9,487 nt of DNA from Darwinibacter acetoxidans_A (GTDB lineage Bacteria; Bacillota; Limnochordia; Darwinibacteriales; Darwinibacteriaceae). Below are positions 1-5,975 of this stretch, one piece after another. Where the stretch lies: positions 1 to 9,487 of the forward strand of contig JBHGWS010000119.1 of NCBI GenBank assembly GCA_041936745.1, read 5' to 3'. The translations under genes were made by a program, and so were the position numbers. The notes under the pieces are model-generated. The model searched no databases. It was not told the DNA's origin and saw only the letters and a list, made by a program, of their open reading frames with translations. How positions within the stretch are numbered: the stretch's first letter is position 1; each line of letters opens with the position of its first letter.

Positions 1-112
1 AAGGCCGCGCCAGATCCTTTCCAAGCCGGGAATGGGTGTTGATGAAGGCCTTTCCATCGTCACCAACGAAATGAACCGCCTGGTGGCTTTGTTGAAAGCG
101 AAATTAAGGTAG
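1..112 (+). CDS. 3' end of an unidentified protein (partial)
   Basis: An open frame enters from the left edge (first full codon at base 2) and stops with TAG at 110-112, giving 36 C-terminal residues. The end reads ...IVTNEMNRLVALLKAKLR, an amphipathic and basic helix. I do not recognise the family. It does not resemble the C-terminus of a fumarase beta subunit, which was worth testing because the alpha subunit follows. The next gene starts four bases after the stop, and the purine-rich end of this frame (AAGG at 106-109) supplies that gene's ribosome binding site, so the two are probably co-transcribed. The frame is called real because of that spacing, not because of homology. Confidence 0.6.
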   Translation, partial: RPRQILSKPGMGVDEGLSIVTNEMNRLVALLKAKLR

Positions 113-115
113 GGG

Positions 116-964
116 ATGAAATTGAAAGTTATTCAATACAACGAGATTGTAAAAGAAGTCAAAGCGGCCTGCTTTGAAGCAAACTGCCACTTGCCCGCCG
201 ATATCGTTTCCGCATTGGAGAAGGCGCAAAAGCAGGAGAAGTCTCCTTTAGGGTCCAACGTTTTGGCTACTATTTTGGAAAACGCCCAAATCGCCAGGGA
301 CAAAGCCATGGCTATCTGCCAAGATACGGGTATGGCTGTGGTTTTCGCCGAACTGGGCCAAGATGTGCGCATTGCAGGCGGCCTGCTGACCGATGCGATT
401 GACGAAGGTGTCCGGCAGGCTTATGCGGACTTTTACTTCCGAAAAAGTGTCGTCAAAGATCCCTTAGAGCGGGTCAACACTGAAGACAACACGCCGGCAG
501 TTGTCCACCTTTCTCTGGTTGAGGGGGACAGCCTTAAGCTTTTAATCGCCCCGAAAGGTTTTGGCAGCGAGAATATGTCTGCGCTGCGCATGTTGAAGCC
601 GGCGGAGGGAGTCCAGGGCGTGAAGGATTTTGTCGTTGAGACTGTTATTCGGGCCGGGGGCAACCCCTGCCCACCCATTATTGTGGGGGTGGGCATGGGG
701 GGTACAATGGAAAAAGCGGCACTGCTCGCCAAACGGGCCGTTTTGCGGCCCATCGGTGCCAAAAACCCTCAGCCTCATCTGGCACAACTGGAAACGGAGT
801 TATTGGAATTGGTCAATAAAACCGGCGTGGGGCCCATGGGCTTTGGCGGCAGCGAAACTGCCCTGGCCGTCTTCGTGGAGACCTACCCGACCCACATTGC
901 GGGCCTGCCCGTGGCAATTAACATTATGTGCCACGCAGCACGCCATGCTGAGGTGATTTTGTAA
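116..964 (+). CDS. fumA: Fumarate hydratase class I (Fe-S), alpha subunit / N-terminal domain
   Basis: The 282-residue protein matches the alpha chain of two-subunit class I hydro-lyases (FumA/FumB N-terminal half, TtdA), which interconvert fumarate and malate with an oxygen-sensitive [4Fe-4S] cluster in the cytoplasm. Three cysteines sit where the family has its cluster ligands: C68 in AICQDTGMAV, C185 in GGNPCPPIIVG and C272 near the end in INIMCHAARHAE. Other family blocks are NTEDNTPAVVH (121-131), APKGFGSENMS (145-155) and GPMGFGGSETAL (239-250). Length is normal for a separate alpha chain. The ATG follows AAGG with about six bases of spacing. The beta subunit gene, usually the next gene, is not here; the stop TAA overlaps the ATG of a P-loop gene. 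The enzyme would need a beta chain from elsewhere. L-tartrate dehydratase alpha is the alternative, but fumarase is more likely in an anaerobe of this type. Confidence 0.93.
   Translation: MKLKVIQYNEIVKEVKAACFEANCHLPADIVSALEKAQKQEKSPLGSNVLATILENAQIARDKAMAICQDTGMAVVFAELGQDVRIAGGLLTDAIDEGVRQAYADFYFRKSVVKDPLERVNTEDNTPAVVHLSLVEGDSLKLLIAPKGFGSENMSALRMLKPAEGVQGVKDFVVETVIRAGGNPCPPIIVGVGMGGTMEKAALLAKRAVLRPIGAKNPQPHLAQLETELLELVNKTGVGPMGFGGSETALAVFVETYPTHIAGLPVAINIMCHAARHAEVIL
664..699 (+). repeat. Intragenic GC-rich inverted repeat in the fumarase gene
   Basis: TGCCCACCC at 668-676 is followed after ten bases by its exact reverse complement GGGTGGGCA at 687-695. Allowing one mismatch (667/696) the arms extend by three more C-G pairs to 664 and 699. 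The RNA could form a strong stem. It lies over the codons around cluster ligand C185 (Pro-Pro and Gly-rich), so amino-acid constraint alone may explain it. Confidence 0.35.
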
Positions 965-1830
965 TGCATTACACCACTTTGGTTCAGGCGGTTTATTACG
1001 CGCCGCGGGGGCGGAAACGCCTGGCGCATTTAGGCATGATAATTTCACAGCGTTATCTCGGCCCGGAAAACCGCCTGATCGGAGTGGTGGGCGATGCGGG
1101 CGCGGGGAAATCCCTTTTAATCAGGGGGATGTTTCCCGGGTTAGTTTTAACAAACGATGACGAAGGTATTAATATAAGGCCTTTACCCATTTTGGCAGAT
1201 GCCGAAAGCGGTTTTTTCCGCACTCACACTTATCATTTAGATATCCGTTTTGAAATGGCTTTTACACAGCTTTGGGAATTGGGGGAGGCCGTTAAAAAAG
1301 CCCTGGCCGCAGGGCGCAGGGTGATCGTTGAACACTTTGACCTGCTTTATCCCCTGCTTGATCTGAATGCTGAAATTTTGATAGGGGTCGGGGAAGAAGT
1401 AGTTGTAACCGTACCCACCCTGTTTGGGCCGTTCCCGTCGGAATTAGCCAAACAGGCTTATGATTCTTTGATTTACAGAAAAATGGCGCACAGTGCGGAG
1501 GACTTGACTTCTGTAGTCTTTGAACAGCTGGGCGTGGAGCCGCCCAACATCCACAGCGATGTCCGCAGGGGTTTCGTGGTGGAATTTGCGGAAAAGCCCA
1601 CTGTAGATTTAGCTGAAGTAGAGCGGAGGGTCTTGGAATATATCGCTGAGGATCTACCGATCAGCTATCACAGCGAAGATTCAATATTAATCGGTGATGA
1701 AATACTGGAATGTACCGGGCCGCGCCTGCACATGCTTTCTACGGGAGAAATTAAAAGCTTCCGCTTAGAAAAAAACTTCCAATATTCGCCCTTGACTAAA
1801 ACATATCTCTTGGCCGGGCGGGTAGGTTAG
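964..1830 (+). CDS. P-loop NTPase-like protein with degenerate tRNA_SAD-like C-terminal domain
   Basis: The protein has 288 residues. A clear Walker A motif, GDAGAGKS, lies at 43-50 after a hydrophobic strand (LIGVV). A hydrophobic strand ending RRVIVEHFDLL (118-128) is a possible Walker B region, with E123 and D126 as acidic candidates. The C-terminus carries C250 in ILECTGPR and then LSTGEIKSFRL (258-268). This resembles the 'second additional domain' of alanyl- and threonyl-tRNA synthetases (CGGTH...NTGEI, C.GPH...TGEI), but the GPH histidine is Arg254 and there are about two extra residues before TGEI. I recall uncharacterised clostridial proteins with this label; no function is established. 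Nucleotide binding is likely, the substrate unknown. The ATG overlaps the fumarase stop (TAATG) and is preceded by AGGTGAT (951-957). The next gene begins 26 bases after the stop, which suggests one operon with the Spo0A homologue. Confidence 0.8.
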   Translation: MHYTTLVQAVYYAPRGRKRLAHLGMIISQRYLGPENRLIGVVGDAGAGKSLLIRGMFPGLVLTNDDEGINIRPLPILADAESGFFRTHTYHLDIRFEMAFTQLWELGEAVKKALAAGRRVIVEHFDLLYPLLDLNAEILIGVGEEVVVTVPTLFGPFPSELAKQAYDSLIYRKMAHSAEDLTSVVFEQLGVEPPNIHSDVRRGFVVEFAEKPTVDLAEVERRVLEYIAEDLPISYHSEDSILIGDEILECTGPRLHMLSTGEIKSFRLEKNFQYSPLTKTYLLAGRVG

Positions 1831-1843
1831 GTTTCACTGGGTT

Positions 1844-1850
1844 GGAGGGG
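1844..1850 (+). promoter_or_regulatory. Ribosome binding site fixing the Spo0A-like start at GTG 1857
   Basis: GGAGGGG is separated by six bases from GTG 1857. The in-frame TTG at 1842 lies on the upstream edge of this site and so cannot use it. The GTG start also places the protein in register with Bacillus subtilis Spo0A, with a one-residue offset. Confidence 0.75.
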
Positions 1851-1856
1851 AAACTC

Positions 1857-2618
1857 GTGTCCGAAATAATTCGCATCCTTATGGCTGATCAAGATGTTGC
1901 CTTTCAGAAATCGCTCCAGGAATATTTGGAATTGGAAGACGACCTGCGCTGCGTAGGCAGGCTGCGGAATGCAGAAGGTATCATGGAAAAGATCAGCACT
2001 GCAAAACCCCATATTTTACTGCTCGAAGTGCTTTTGCCTCCTCGGGGAGGTATGGCAGTTTTAAAAAAGATCAGGCAGAGCTGGAATGCGGGCGAGCTGC
2101 CCGTAATTCTGATTTCCGGTTCGGAAAGTGAAGCGATACTGAGGCAGGCGGCAGAATCGGGGGCCAACTACTACCTGCTGAAGCCTTTCAAACCGGGGAT
2201 CTTGGTTGAACGGATCCGGCAGCTTTTGGGAAATACTGCCTCTTCGGCGCGGCTGGAGTATGATTCCAAAGTTGTGAAAGAAATCTGCATCCGCCATTTT
2301 GATTTAATGGGGATACCGCCTCATTACAAGGGTTACCGCTACCTTCTGGAAGGGATTTGGCTTGCCTGCATTCACCCACACTGGCTGAATGCGGTTACCA
2401 GAAAACTCTACCCCGGTATCGGCCAGAGGTTTAACACAAGCGGTGCCCAGGTGGAGCGGGCTATGCGCTACGCTTTGGATGTTACTTGGGAGCGGGGCAA
2501 TATCGAGCAGTTATATGCCTTTTTTCCGTATGAGATAGCGGAGTCGAAAGGCAAACCGACGAACTCCGCCTTTATTGCGAAAATGGCTGGATTAGTCAGC
2601 TTGGAATTGAGTTCGTGA
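1857..2618 (+). CDS. spo0A: Spo0A-family sporulation response regulator with Glu at the phospho-acceptor site
   Basis: Starting at GTG the protein has 253 residues (B. subtilis Spo0A has 267). Residues 4-125 form a receiver domain and about 136-253 the Spo0A output domain. The output domain is well conserved: GIPPHYKGYRYLLEGI (152-167), LYPGIGQRFNTS (184-195), the recognition-helix segment QVERAMRYALDVTWERGN (198-215) and KPTNSAFIA (233-241). The receiver is not canonical. The strand that should read L-D-I/V ends LLLEVLLP, so E57 replaces the phosphorylated Asp56 of B. subtilis. The acidic pair is D11-Q12 rather than D-D, the switch Thr is S87, and the Lys is kept (K109 in LLKPF). The linker between domains is short. 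Known Spo0A binds 0A boxes after phosphorelay input; here normal phosphorylation looks impossible. It could be the organism's only Spo0A or a paralogue: spoIVB, the usual upstream neighbour, is absent. Transcription probably comes from upstream genes, and a terminator follows. Confidence 0.88.
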   Translation: MSEIIRILMADQDVAFQKSLQEYLELEDDLRCVGRLRNAEGIMEKISTAKPHILLLEVLLPPRGGMAVLKKIRQSWNAGELPVILISGSESEAILRQAAESGANYYLLKPFKPGILVERIRQLLGNTASSARLEYDSKVVKEICIRHFDLMGIPPHYKGYRYLLEGIWLACIHPHWLNAVTRKLYPGIGQRFNTSGAQVERAMRYALDVTWERGNIEQLYAFFPYEIAESKGKPTNSAFIAKMAGLVSLELSS

Positions 2619-2645
2619 TTAAAACAAAAGCTAAATATGCATATT

Positions 2646-2675
2646 AAGAGAGACGGGAAACCGCCTCTCTTTTAT
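2646..2675 (+). terminator. Rho-independent-type terminator after the Spo0A-like gene
   Basis: AAGAGAG (2646-2652) pairs with CTCTCTT (2665-2671), followed inward by one A-C mismatch and a CGG/CCG extension capped by a GAAA tetraloop (2657-2660). The 3' side runs into TTTTATATTT. The hairpin lies 28 bases after the stop at 2618 and ends only about 25 bases before the next start codon. Confidence 0.75.
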
Positions 2676-2681
2676 ATTTCC

Positions 2682-2691
2682 GGGGAAGGTG
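2682..2691 (+). promoter_or_regulatory. Ribosome binding site fixing the steA start at GTG 2697
   Basis: GGGGAAGGTG lies five bases before GTG 2697. The in-frame upstream ATG at 2637 has no recognisable ribosome binding site and would translate straight through the terminator hairpin. Confidence 0.7.
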
Positions 2692-2696
2692 AAACA

Positions 2697-3812
2697 GTGC
2701 GGGGTAAGGTAAGGTTGGGAAAAAGGACGAAAGAACTTGCGCCCAAACTGCAGCCGAAAGAGATTGCAGTGATCCGCCACGAAGATTTAGATGCGGTGGG
2801 CGCGGCAGGCTTGATCGACGCGGGCATCAAGGCTGTGATTAACGCCCGCTCCTCTCTAACCTGCCGCTACCCGAATTTAGGGCCACAGCTTCTTTTGGAG
2901 CAGGAAATACTGCATTTGGACAACGTTGGCGATGAGATTTTTGCCAGCGTGCAAAACGGCGACGAAATCGAGATCCGAGGCAGGCGGATAATAAAAGGAG
3001 GGGAGGTGGTCGGCGTCGGCCGCATCGTGACTGGCCATGTTGTAAAAGAAAGCAGGCGGCTCTCCCTTTTGAATCTCAGCGCAGAATTAGACCGCTTTGT
3101 GACCAATACTTTAACTTATGCAGCGAAAGAAAAAGAGGTAATTTTAGGGGATTTGTTTTTTCCCCCCCTGCCTTTGAAAATGCAGGGAAAACCGGTTGTC
3201 GTAGTGGTCAGGGGCTTTGGTTACAAAGAAGATCTGCGTATCCTCAGCTCCTTCATCCAAGAAGCACAGCCGATTTTAATTGGTGTGGACGGGGGCGCCG
3301 ACGCCCTTTTAGCCTGCGGTTATGAACCCCACTTAATCGTAGGCGATATGGACAGCGTTACAGACTCAGCGTTGTTGTCAAAGGCAATTTTAATTGCCCA
3401 CGCTTATCAAAACGGTGAATGCCCCAGTGCCCCTAGGCTCGACGCCTTAGGGCTTACGTATCACAAAGTGAGCATACCGGGGACCAGTGAAGATTTGGCC
3501 CTCCTTTTAGCCCACGACAAACAAGCCCAGCTGATTGTTTTAGTGGGCTCCCATTCCAACATGATCGATTTTTTAGAAAAGGGGCGCCCGGGCATGGCTT
3601 CCACCTTTTTGACAAGGCTTAAAATCGGGCCCATTCTTTTAGATGCCAAAAAGGTAAGCGAGTTGCACCGGGGTGGCACTGTTTTCAGCGTCGTGCCCAT
3701 AGTCGTGGCGGCCTTAATCCCCATTTTGGTTTTTATTGCCCTGGCCTCTCCTTGGCGCCATTATTTCCGCCTCCTGTGGCTGCAGCTGCGCTTAATTGTG
3801 GGGGGGAGTTAA
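2697..3812 (+). CDS. steA: SteA-like protein (thiamine-pyrophosphokinase fold with C-terminal membrane helix)
   Basis: The protein has 371 residues from GTG 2697, where similarity to SteA relatives begins (KVRLGKRTKELAPKLQPKEI, then AVIRHEDLDAVGAAGLIDAG). Residues 1-150 form the conserved N-terminal part, with SLTCRYPNLGP at 53-63. A thiamine-pyrophosphokinase-like domain follows (about 160-315), with DGGADALLACG (198-208), GDMDS (216-220) and TSEDLALLLA (263-272). A hydrophobic helix at about 332-351 is followed by basic and aromatic residues, so the protein is probably tail-anchored with its bulk in the cytoplasm. In Corynebacterium, SteA is recruited to the division ring and works with SteB in daughter-cell separation; thiamine phosphorylation has not been shown for the family. 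The next gene is SteB/MctB-like and begins immediately after the stop, which repeats the actinobacterial gene pair. Family assignment is confident; the division role here is inference. Confidence 0.85.
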   Translation: MRGKVRLGKRTKELAPKLQPKEIAVIRHEDLDAVGAAGLIDAGIKAVINARSSLTCRYPNLGPQLLLEQEILHLDNVGDEIFASVQNGDEIEIRGRRIIKGGEVVGVGRIVTGHVVKESRRLSLLNLSAELDRFVTNTLTYAAKEKEVILGDLFFPPLPLKMQGKPVVVVVRGFGYKEDLRILSSFIQEAQPILIGVDGGADALLACGYEPHLIVGDMDSVTDSALLSKAILIAHAYQNGECPSAPRLDALGLTYHKVSIPGTSEDLALLLAHDKQAQLIVLVGSHSNMIDFLEKGRPGMASTFLTRLKIGPILLDAKKVSELHRGGTVFSVVPIVVAALIPILVFIALASPWRHYFRLLWLQLRLIVGGS

Positions 3813-4463
3813 ATGCATCCGGGATTTCGTTATCACTTGGCATCGCTGATGGCCGTCTTTTTAAGTTTAGTGTTGGGTATTTTAATCGGCGGCGCCATTT
3901 ACCAGGACAGCGGGCTTGTGGAAGAGCAAGGCTTGCTGATCTCTCAAATGGAAAAGCGCTTTTTAGAACTACAGGTTAATCTGGCCGCCATGGAAAATCA
4001 GTTGGGATTCAACCACCAAATCTGGCGGCGCCTGCGGGATTTTGTCATTGCCGATAAATTGGCGGATGAAACCGTTTTTGTAATGGATTTAGCCGCAAAC
4101 GGTTGGGATTGGGAATCTTTAAGCGGTGCCTTGGAAAAAGCCGGCGCCAAGCCTAAGCGCCTCAGCCCTCAGGATTTGGCGGCTGGATTCGAGGCGGCTC
4201 AAGCACTGCTTTTAGTCAGGCTAGGTAGTGAGAAACCTGCAGATGGCGTTTTTCAAAAACTGGCGCTTTTAGCAGAGGAAGGGGCTCATCTTACTTTTCT
4301 CTGGGGTTTGGAAGATAAACCGCCTGCATTTTCCCTGCCGCTGAGTTTACAGATAGACTGCGCTGATATTGCTTTAGGTGAAATTGCCCTTGTGCTCGGT
4401 TTAGCCGCCAGAGCGGCCGGCCGCTTTGGCTTGGCGGCAGAGGCGGAAGGGGTACTGCCATGA
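3813..4463 (+). CDS. SteB/MctB-family (DUF3186, 'copper transporter') membrane coiled-coil protein
   Basis: The 216-residue protein opens with MHPGFRYHLASLMAVF, the hallmark start of the MctB/SteB family. One transmembrane helix spans about 9-29 (SLMAVFLSLVLGILIGGAIY). A heptad-like helix follows at 34-65 (EEQGLLISQMEKRFLELQ), then a soluble domain. It is shorter than mycobacterial MctB, which is roughly 300 residues. The family is often called a copper transporter because of the Mycobacterium tuberculosis member, but a single helix and the steA partnership fit the SteB division role better. No copper-binding Cys/Met cluster is visible. The ATG directly follows the steA stop and has a GGGGGGAG ribosome binding site (3801-3808). 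The 3' end overlaps the glycosyltransferase start by four bases (ATGA), which implies translational coupling. Confidence 0.85.
   Translation: MHPGFRYHLASLMAVFLSLVLGILIGGAIYQDSGLVEEQGLLISQMEKRFLELQVNLAAMENQLGFNHQIWRRLRDFVIADKLADETVFVMDLAANGWDWESLSGALEKAGAKPKRLSPQDLAAGFEAAQALLLVRLGSEKPADGVFQKLALLAEEGAHLTFLWGLEDKPPAFSLPLSLQIDCADIALGEIALVLGLAARAAGRFGLAAEAEGVLP
4407..4430 (+). repeat. 24-bp near-perfect palindrome upstream of the glycosyltransferase start
   Basis: GCCAGAGCGGCC (4407-4418) is followed without a gap by GGCCGCTTTGGC (4419-4430). The central 14 bases are a perfect palindrome, flanked by one G/T position and four further complementary bases. In RNA it would fold to roughly ten pairs with a small loop. 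It ends 29 bases before the glycosyltransferase ATG and 16 bases before its ribosome binding site. It encodes an Ala-rich stretch, so chance is possible. Confidence 0.4.
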
Positions 4464-5143
4464 GGGTTGCGGCTGTCATCCCAGCTTATAACGAGGCGGA
4501 ATTAATTCTGGAAACTGTAACGGCCGTACGGGAAATTGCGGAAGTTGATGAAATTGTGGTGGTTAACGATGGTTCCACGGACGGTACCGCGGCCGCGGTT
4601 TCCCGGCTGGCGGGAGTTACCCTCCTCAATCTCCGGCGCAATCTGGGCAAGGGAGGGGCCTTAAATGAAGGGTGGCGGCATACTGCCGCTGATATTTACC
4701 TTTTTTTGGATGCCGATCTCGGCCGCACGGCCTCTTTAGGCAGAGAGCTTGTGCGGCCCGTCTTGGCAGGCAGAGCTGATCTGACAGTCGCCCGCTTTGC
4801 CACAAAGCAAGCGGGCGCGGGGAAGATGGGCTTTGGGTTTGCCCGAAGGCTCGCCTGCCTGGGTGTTAGGGCTTTAACAGGCCAAAGCGTAACAAGCCCT
4901 CTGTCGGGCCAGCGGGCCCTCACTCACAGTTTACTCAAGGAGCTGGGCGGTGTCTTTCCCGGTTTTGGCGCCGAGATAGGTTTAACGGTGGGCGCTTTGA
5001 AGGGGGGCTACCGGGTTTTGGAAATCCCCCTGGCCATGCAGCACCGGGCTTACGGCAGGGGGATCCAAGGCTTTCGGCACCGGGGCCGCCAGCTGATGCA
5101 CGTCTTAAGGGCTTTATATCGCTGTTGGCGAAAGGACAAGTGA
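4460..5143 (+). CDS. Family 2 glycosyltransferase
   Basis: The 227-residue protein has a GT-A fold nucleotide-sugar domain. The N-terminal strand and loop VAAVIPAYNEAE (3-14), the nucleotide-binding VVVNDGSTDGT (33-43), RRNLGKGGALNEG (59-71) and the metal-binding DAD (84-86, in LFLDADLGR) are all intact. Downstream are LSGQRAL and FGAEIGL, which resemble the acceptor-side region of dolichol-phosphate-mannose-synthase-like and glucosyl-phosphoglycerate-synthase-like enzymes. There are no membrane helices, so it is a soluble or peripheral enzyme. AAGGGG (4447-4452) lies seven bases before the ATG. The gene overlaps both neighbours by a few bases. Together with the following MraY-like gene, it suggests sugar transfer to a lipid carrier or envelope precursor, but donor and acceptor cannot be read from the sequence. 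Confidence 0.9.
   Translation: MRVAAVIPAYNEAELILETVTAVREIAEVDEIVVVNDGSTDGTAAAVSRLAGVTLLNLRRNLGKGGALNEGWRHTAADIYLFLDADLGRTASLGRELVRPVLAGRADLTVARFATKQAGAGKMGFGFARRLACLGVRALTGQSVTSPLSGQRALTHSLLKELGGVFPGFGAEIGLTVGALKGGYRVLEIPLAMQHRAYGRGIQGFRHRGRQLMHVLRALYRCWRKDK
5131..5136 (+). promoter_or_regulatory. Ribosome binding site favouring ATG 5143 for the MraY-like gene
   Basis: AAAGGA lies six bases before ATG 5143, against three before GTG 5140, and downstream of the TTG at 5125. The ATG shares one base with the TGA of the preceding gene (TGATG), which is typical of coupled translation. Confidence 0.6.
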
Positions 5144-5922
5144 TGCTTATTTTGCTCCTGATTCTTTTGATGATTATTAGCGGTTTGGCGGTGCCGCTTT
5201 TTTTACCCGTTTTTTCCCCTTTAAAGATTAGAAATTACAAAGGGAAATTAATCCCAACGGGTGTGGGTGCCGTATTTGCGATCTCGGCAGCCGTTTTGAA
5301 CCTGTTGGCCGGCAGGGGGCGGGAAGACAACTTAGTTTTTGCCCTGCTAATTTTAGCCTTCGCCTTTTTAGGCTTCATCGATGACAGCCTGGGCACAGGG
5401 GAGCGGAAGGGTTTTTTGGGCCATCTGGGCGCGTGCGGGCTTTCCACGGGCGGCCTTAAAGCTTTGGGCGGCGGTGCGTTTGCCCTTTTAGTTGGCTTCC
5501 TTTACGGCCAAAGCAGCGGGGAAGGTATTTTGAACGGCCTCATCTTAGCTTTGGCGGCAAACTTTTTAAACCTGCTCGATCTAAGGCCCGGCCGTGCAGG
5601 CAAAGTCTTTTTAGTTTTGGCAGGGCTTTTTTTGGCTTGCAAGCCCCTGAAGCTCCGTCCCCTCTTTTATTTAACCGCGGCCGCCGCCGGTTACCTTTTT
5701 TGGGATCTTAAAGAAGCCGCCACCATGGGTGATGCGGGGGCAAACGCTTTAGGGGCGGCTTTGGGCTGGGCGGCAGTTGTGACCCTCCCTTTTTATTTTA
5801 AAATCATCACTGCTCTGGGCCTGTTTTCTCTTAATTTAGCCTCTGAAAAAGTTTCCTTCAGCCAAATCATCGATTCCAATGCAGTTTTGCGGTTTTTAGA
5901 TCGTTTGGGCCGGCTTGAATAA
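5143..5922 (+). CDS. MraY/WecA-family membrane phosphosugar transferase (divergent)
   Basis: The protein has 259 residues, mostly hydrophobic, with roughly eight membrane segments. Family landmarks for polyprenyl-phosphate phosphosugar transferases are present in order: KGKLIPTGVGAVF (33-45) in place of the usual K..PTMGG, the Asp pair in GFIDD (77-81), NLLDLRPGRAGK (143-154) and MGDAGANALGAALG (195-208). Two things differ from MraY and WecA. The usual N..DGLDGL block has become LDLRPGRAG, keeping D146 only, and no C-terminal His-rich (HHH) motif is visible; the tail is SEKVSFSQIIDSN (234-246). It is also shorter than MraY (about 320-360). It probably acts in the membrane on undecaprenyl phosphate and a UDP-sugar, but the substrate may be unusual or activity altered. 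It is coupled to the glycosyltransferase. It is not the main mraY, which would sit in a mur/fts cluster. Confidence 0.82.
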   Translation: MLILLLILLMIISGLAVPLFLPVFSPLKIRNYKGKLIPTGVGAVFAISAAVLNLLAGRGREDNLVFALLILAFAFLGFIDDSLGTGERKGFLGHLGACGLSTGGLKALGGGAFALLVGFLYGQSSGEGILNGLILALAANFLNLLDLRPGRAGKVFLVLAGLFLACKPLKLRPLFYLTAAAAGYLFWDLKEAATMGDAGANALGAALGWAAVVTLPFYFKIITALGLFSLNLASEKVSFSQIIDSNAVLRFLDRLGRLE

Positions 5923-5962
5923 GCAGGAACTGCGTAAAGCGAGTGGAAACACTGTGGTGTGA

Positions 5963-5968
5963 GGGAGG
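5963..5968 (+). promoter_or_regulatory. Ribosome binding site fixing the SleB-like start at ATG 5976
   Basis: GGGAGG is seven bases upstream of ATG 5976. The in-frame GTG at 5943 would add eleven polar residues ahead of a clean signal peptide and lacks a comparable site. Confidence 0.75.
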
Positions 5969-5975
5969 AAATAAG

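Noticed and set aside
433..762. Antisense open frames opposite the fumarase gene, and similar ones opposite the other genes
   Set aside because: They are low-complexity, Arg/Pro/Ser-rich shadows of strongly supported genes and show no domains.
1842..1856. Longer Spo0A-like frame starting at TTG 1842
   Set aside because: The TTG lies just upstream of the ribosome binding site at 1844-1850; GTG 1857 has ideal spacing and matches Spo0A length.
2637..2696. Longer SteA frame starting at ATG 2637
   Set aside because: It has no ribosome binding site, the extra 20 residues lie in the terminator hairpin, and family similarity begins at GTG 2697.
3752..3979. A 75-codon + strand frame across the steA/steB junction
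   Set aside because: It overlaps two well-supported genes in another frame, with no ribosome binding site or recognisable protein features.
4586..4599. 14-bp palindrome ACCGCGGCCGCGGT in the glycosyltransferase gene
   Set aside because: It lies in mid-gene over Thr-Ala-Ala-Ala-type codons with no loop and no nearby start; most likely codon-driven chance.
5943..5975. Longer SleB-like frame starting at GTG 5943
   Set aside because: The extension would bury a clean signal peptide; ATG 5976 has GGGAGG at seven bases.
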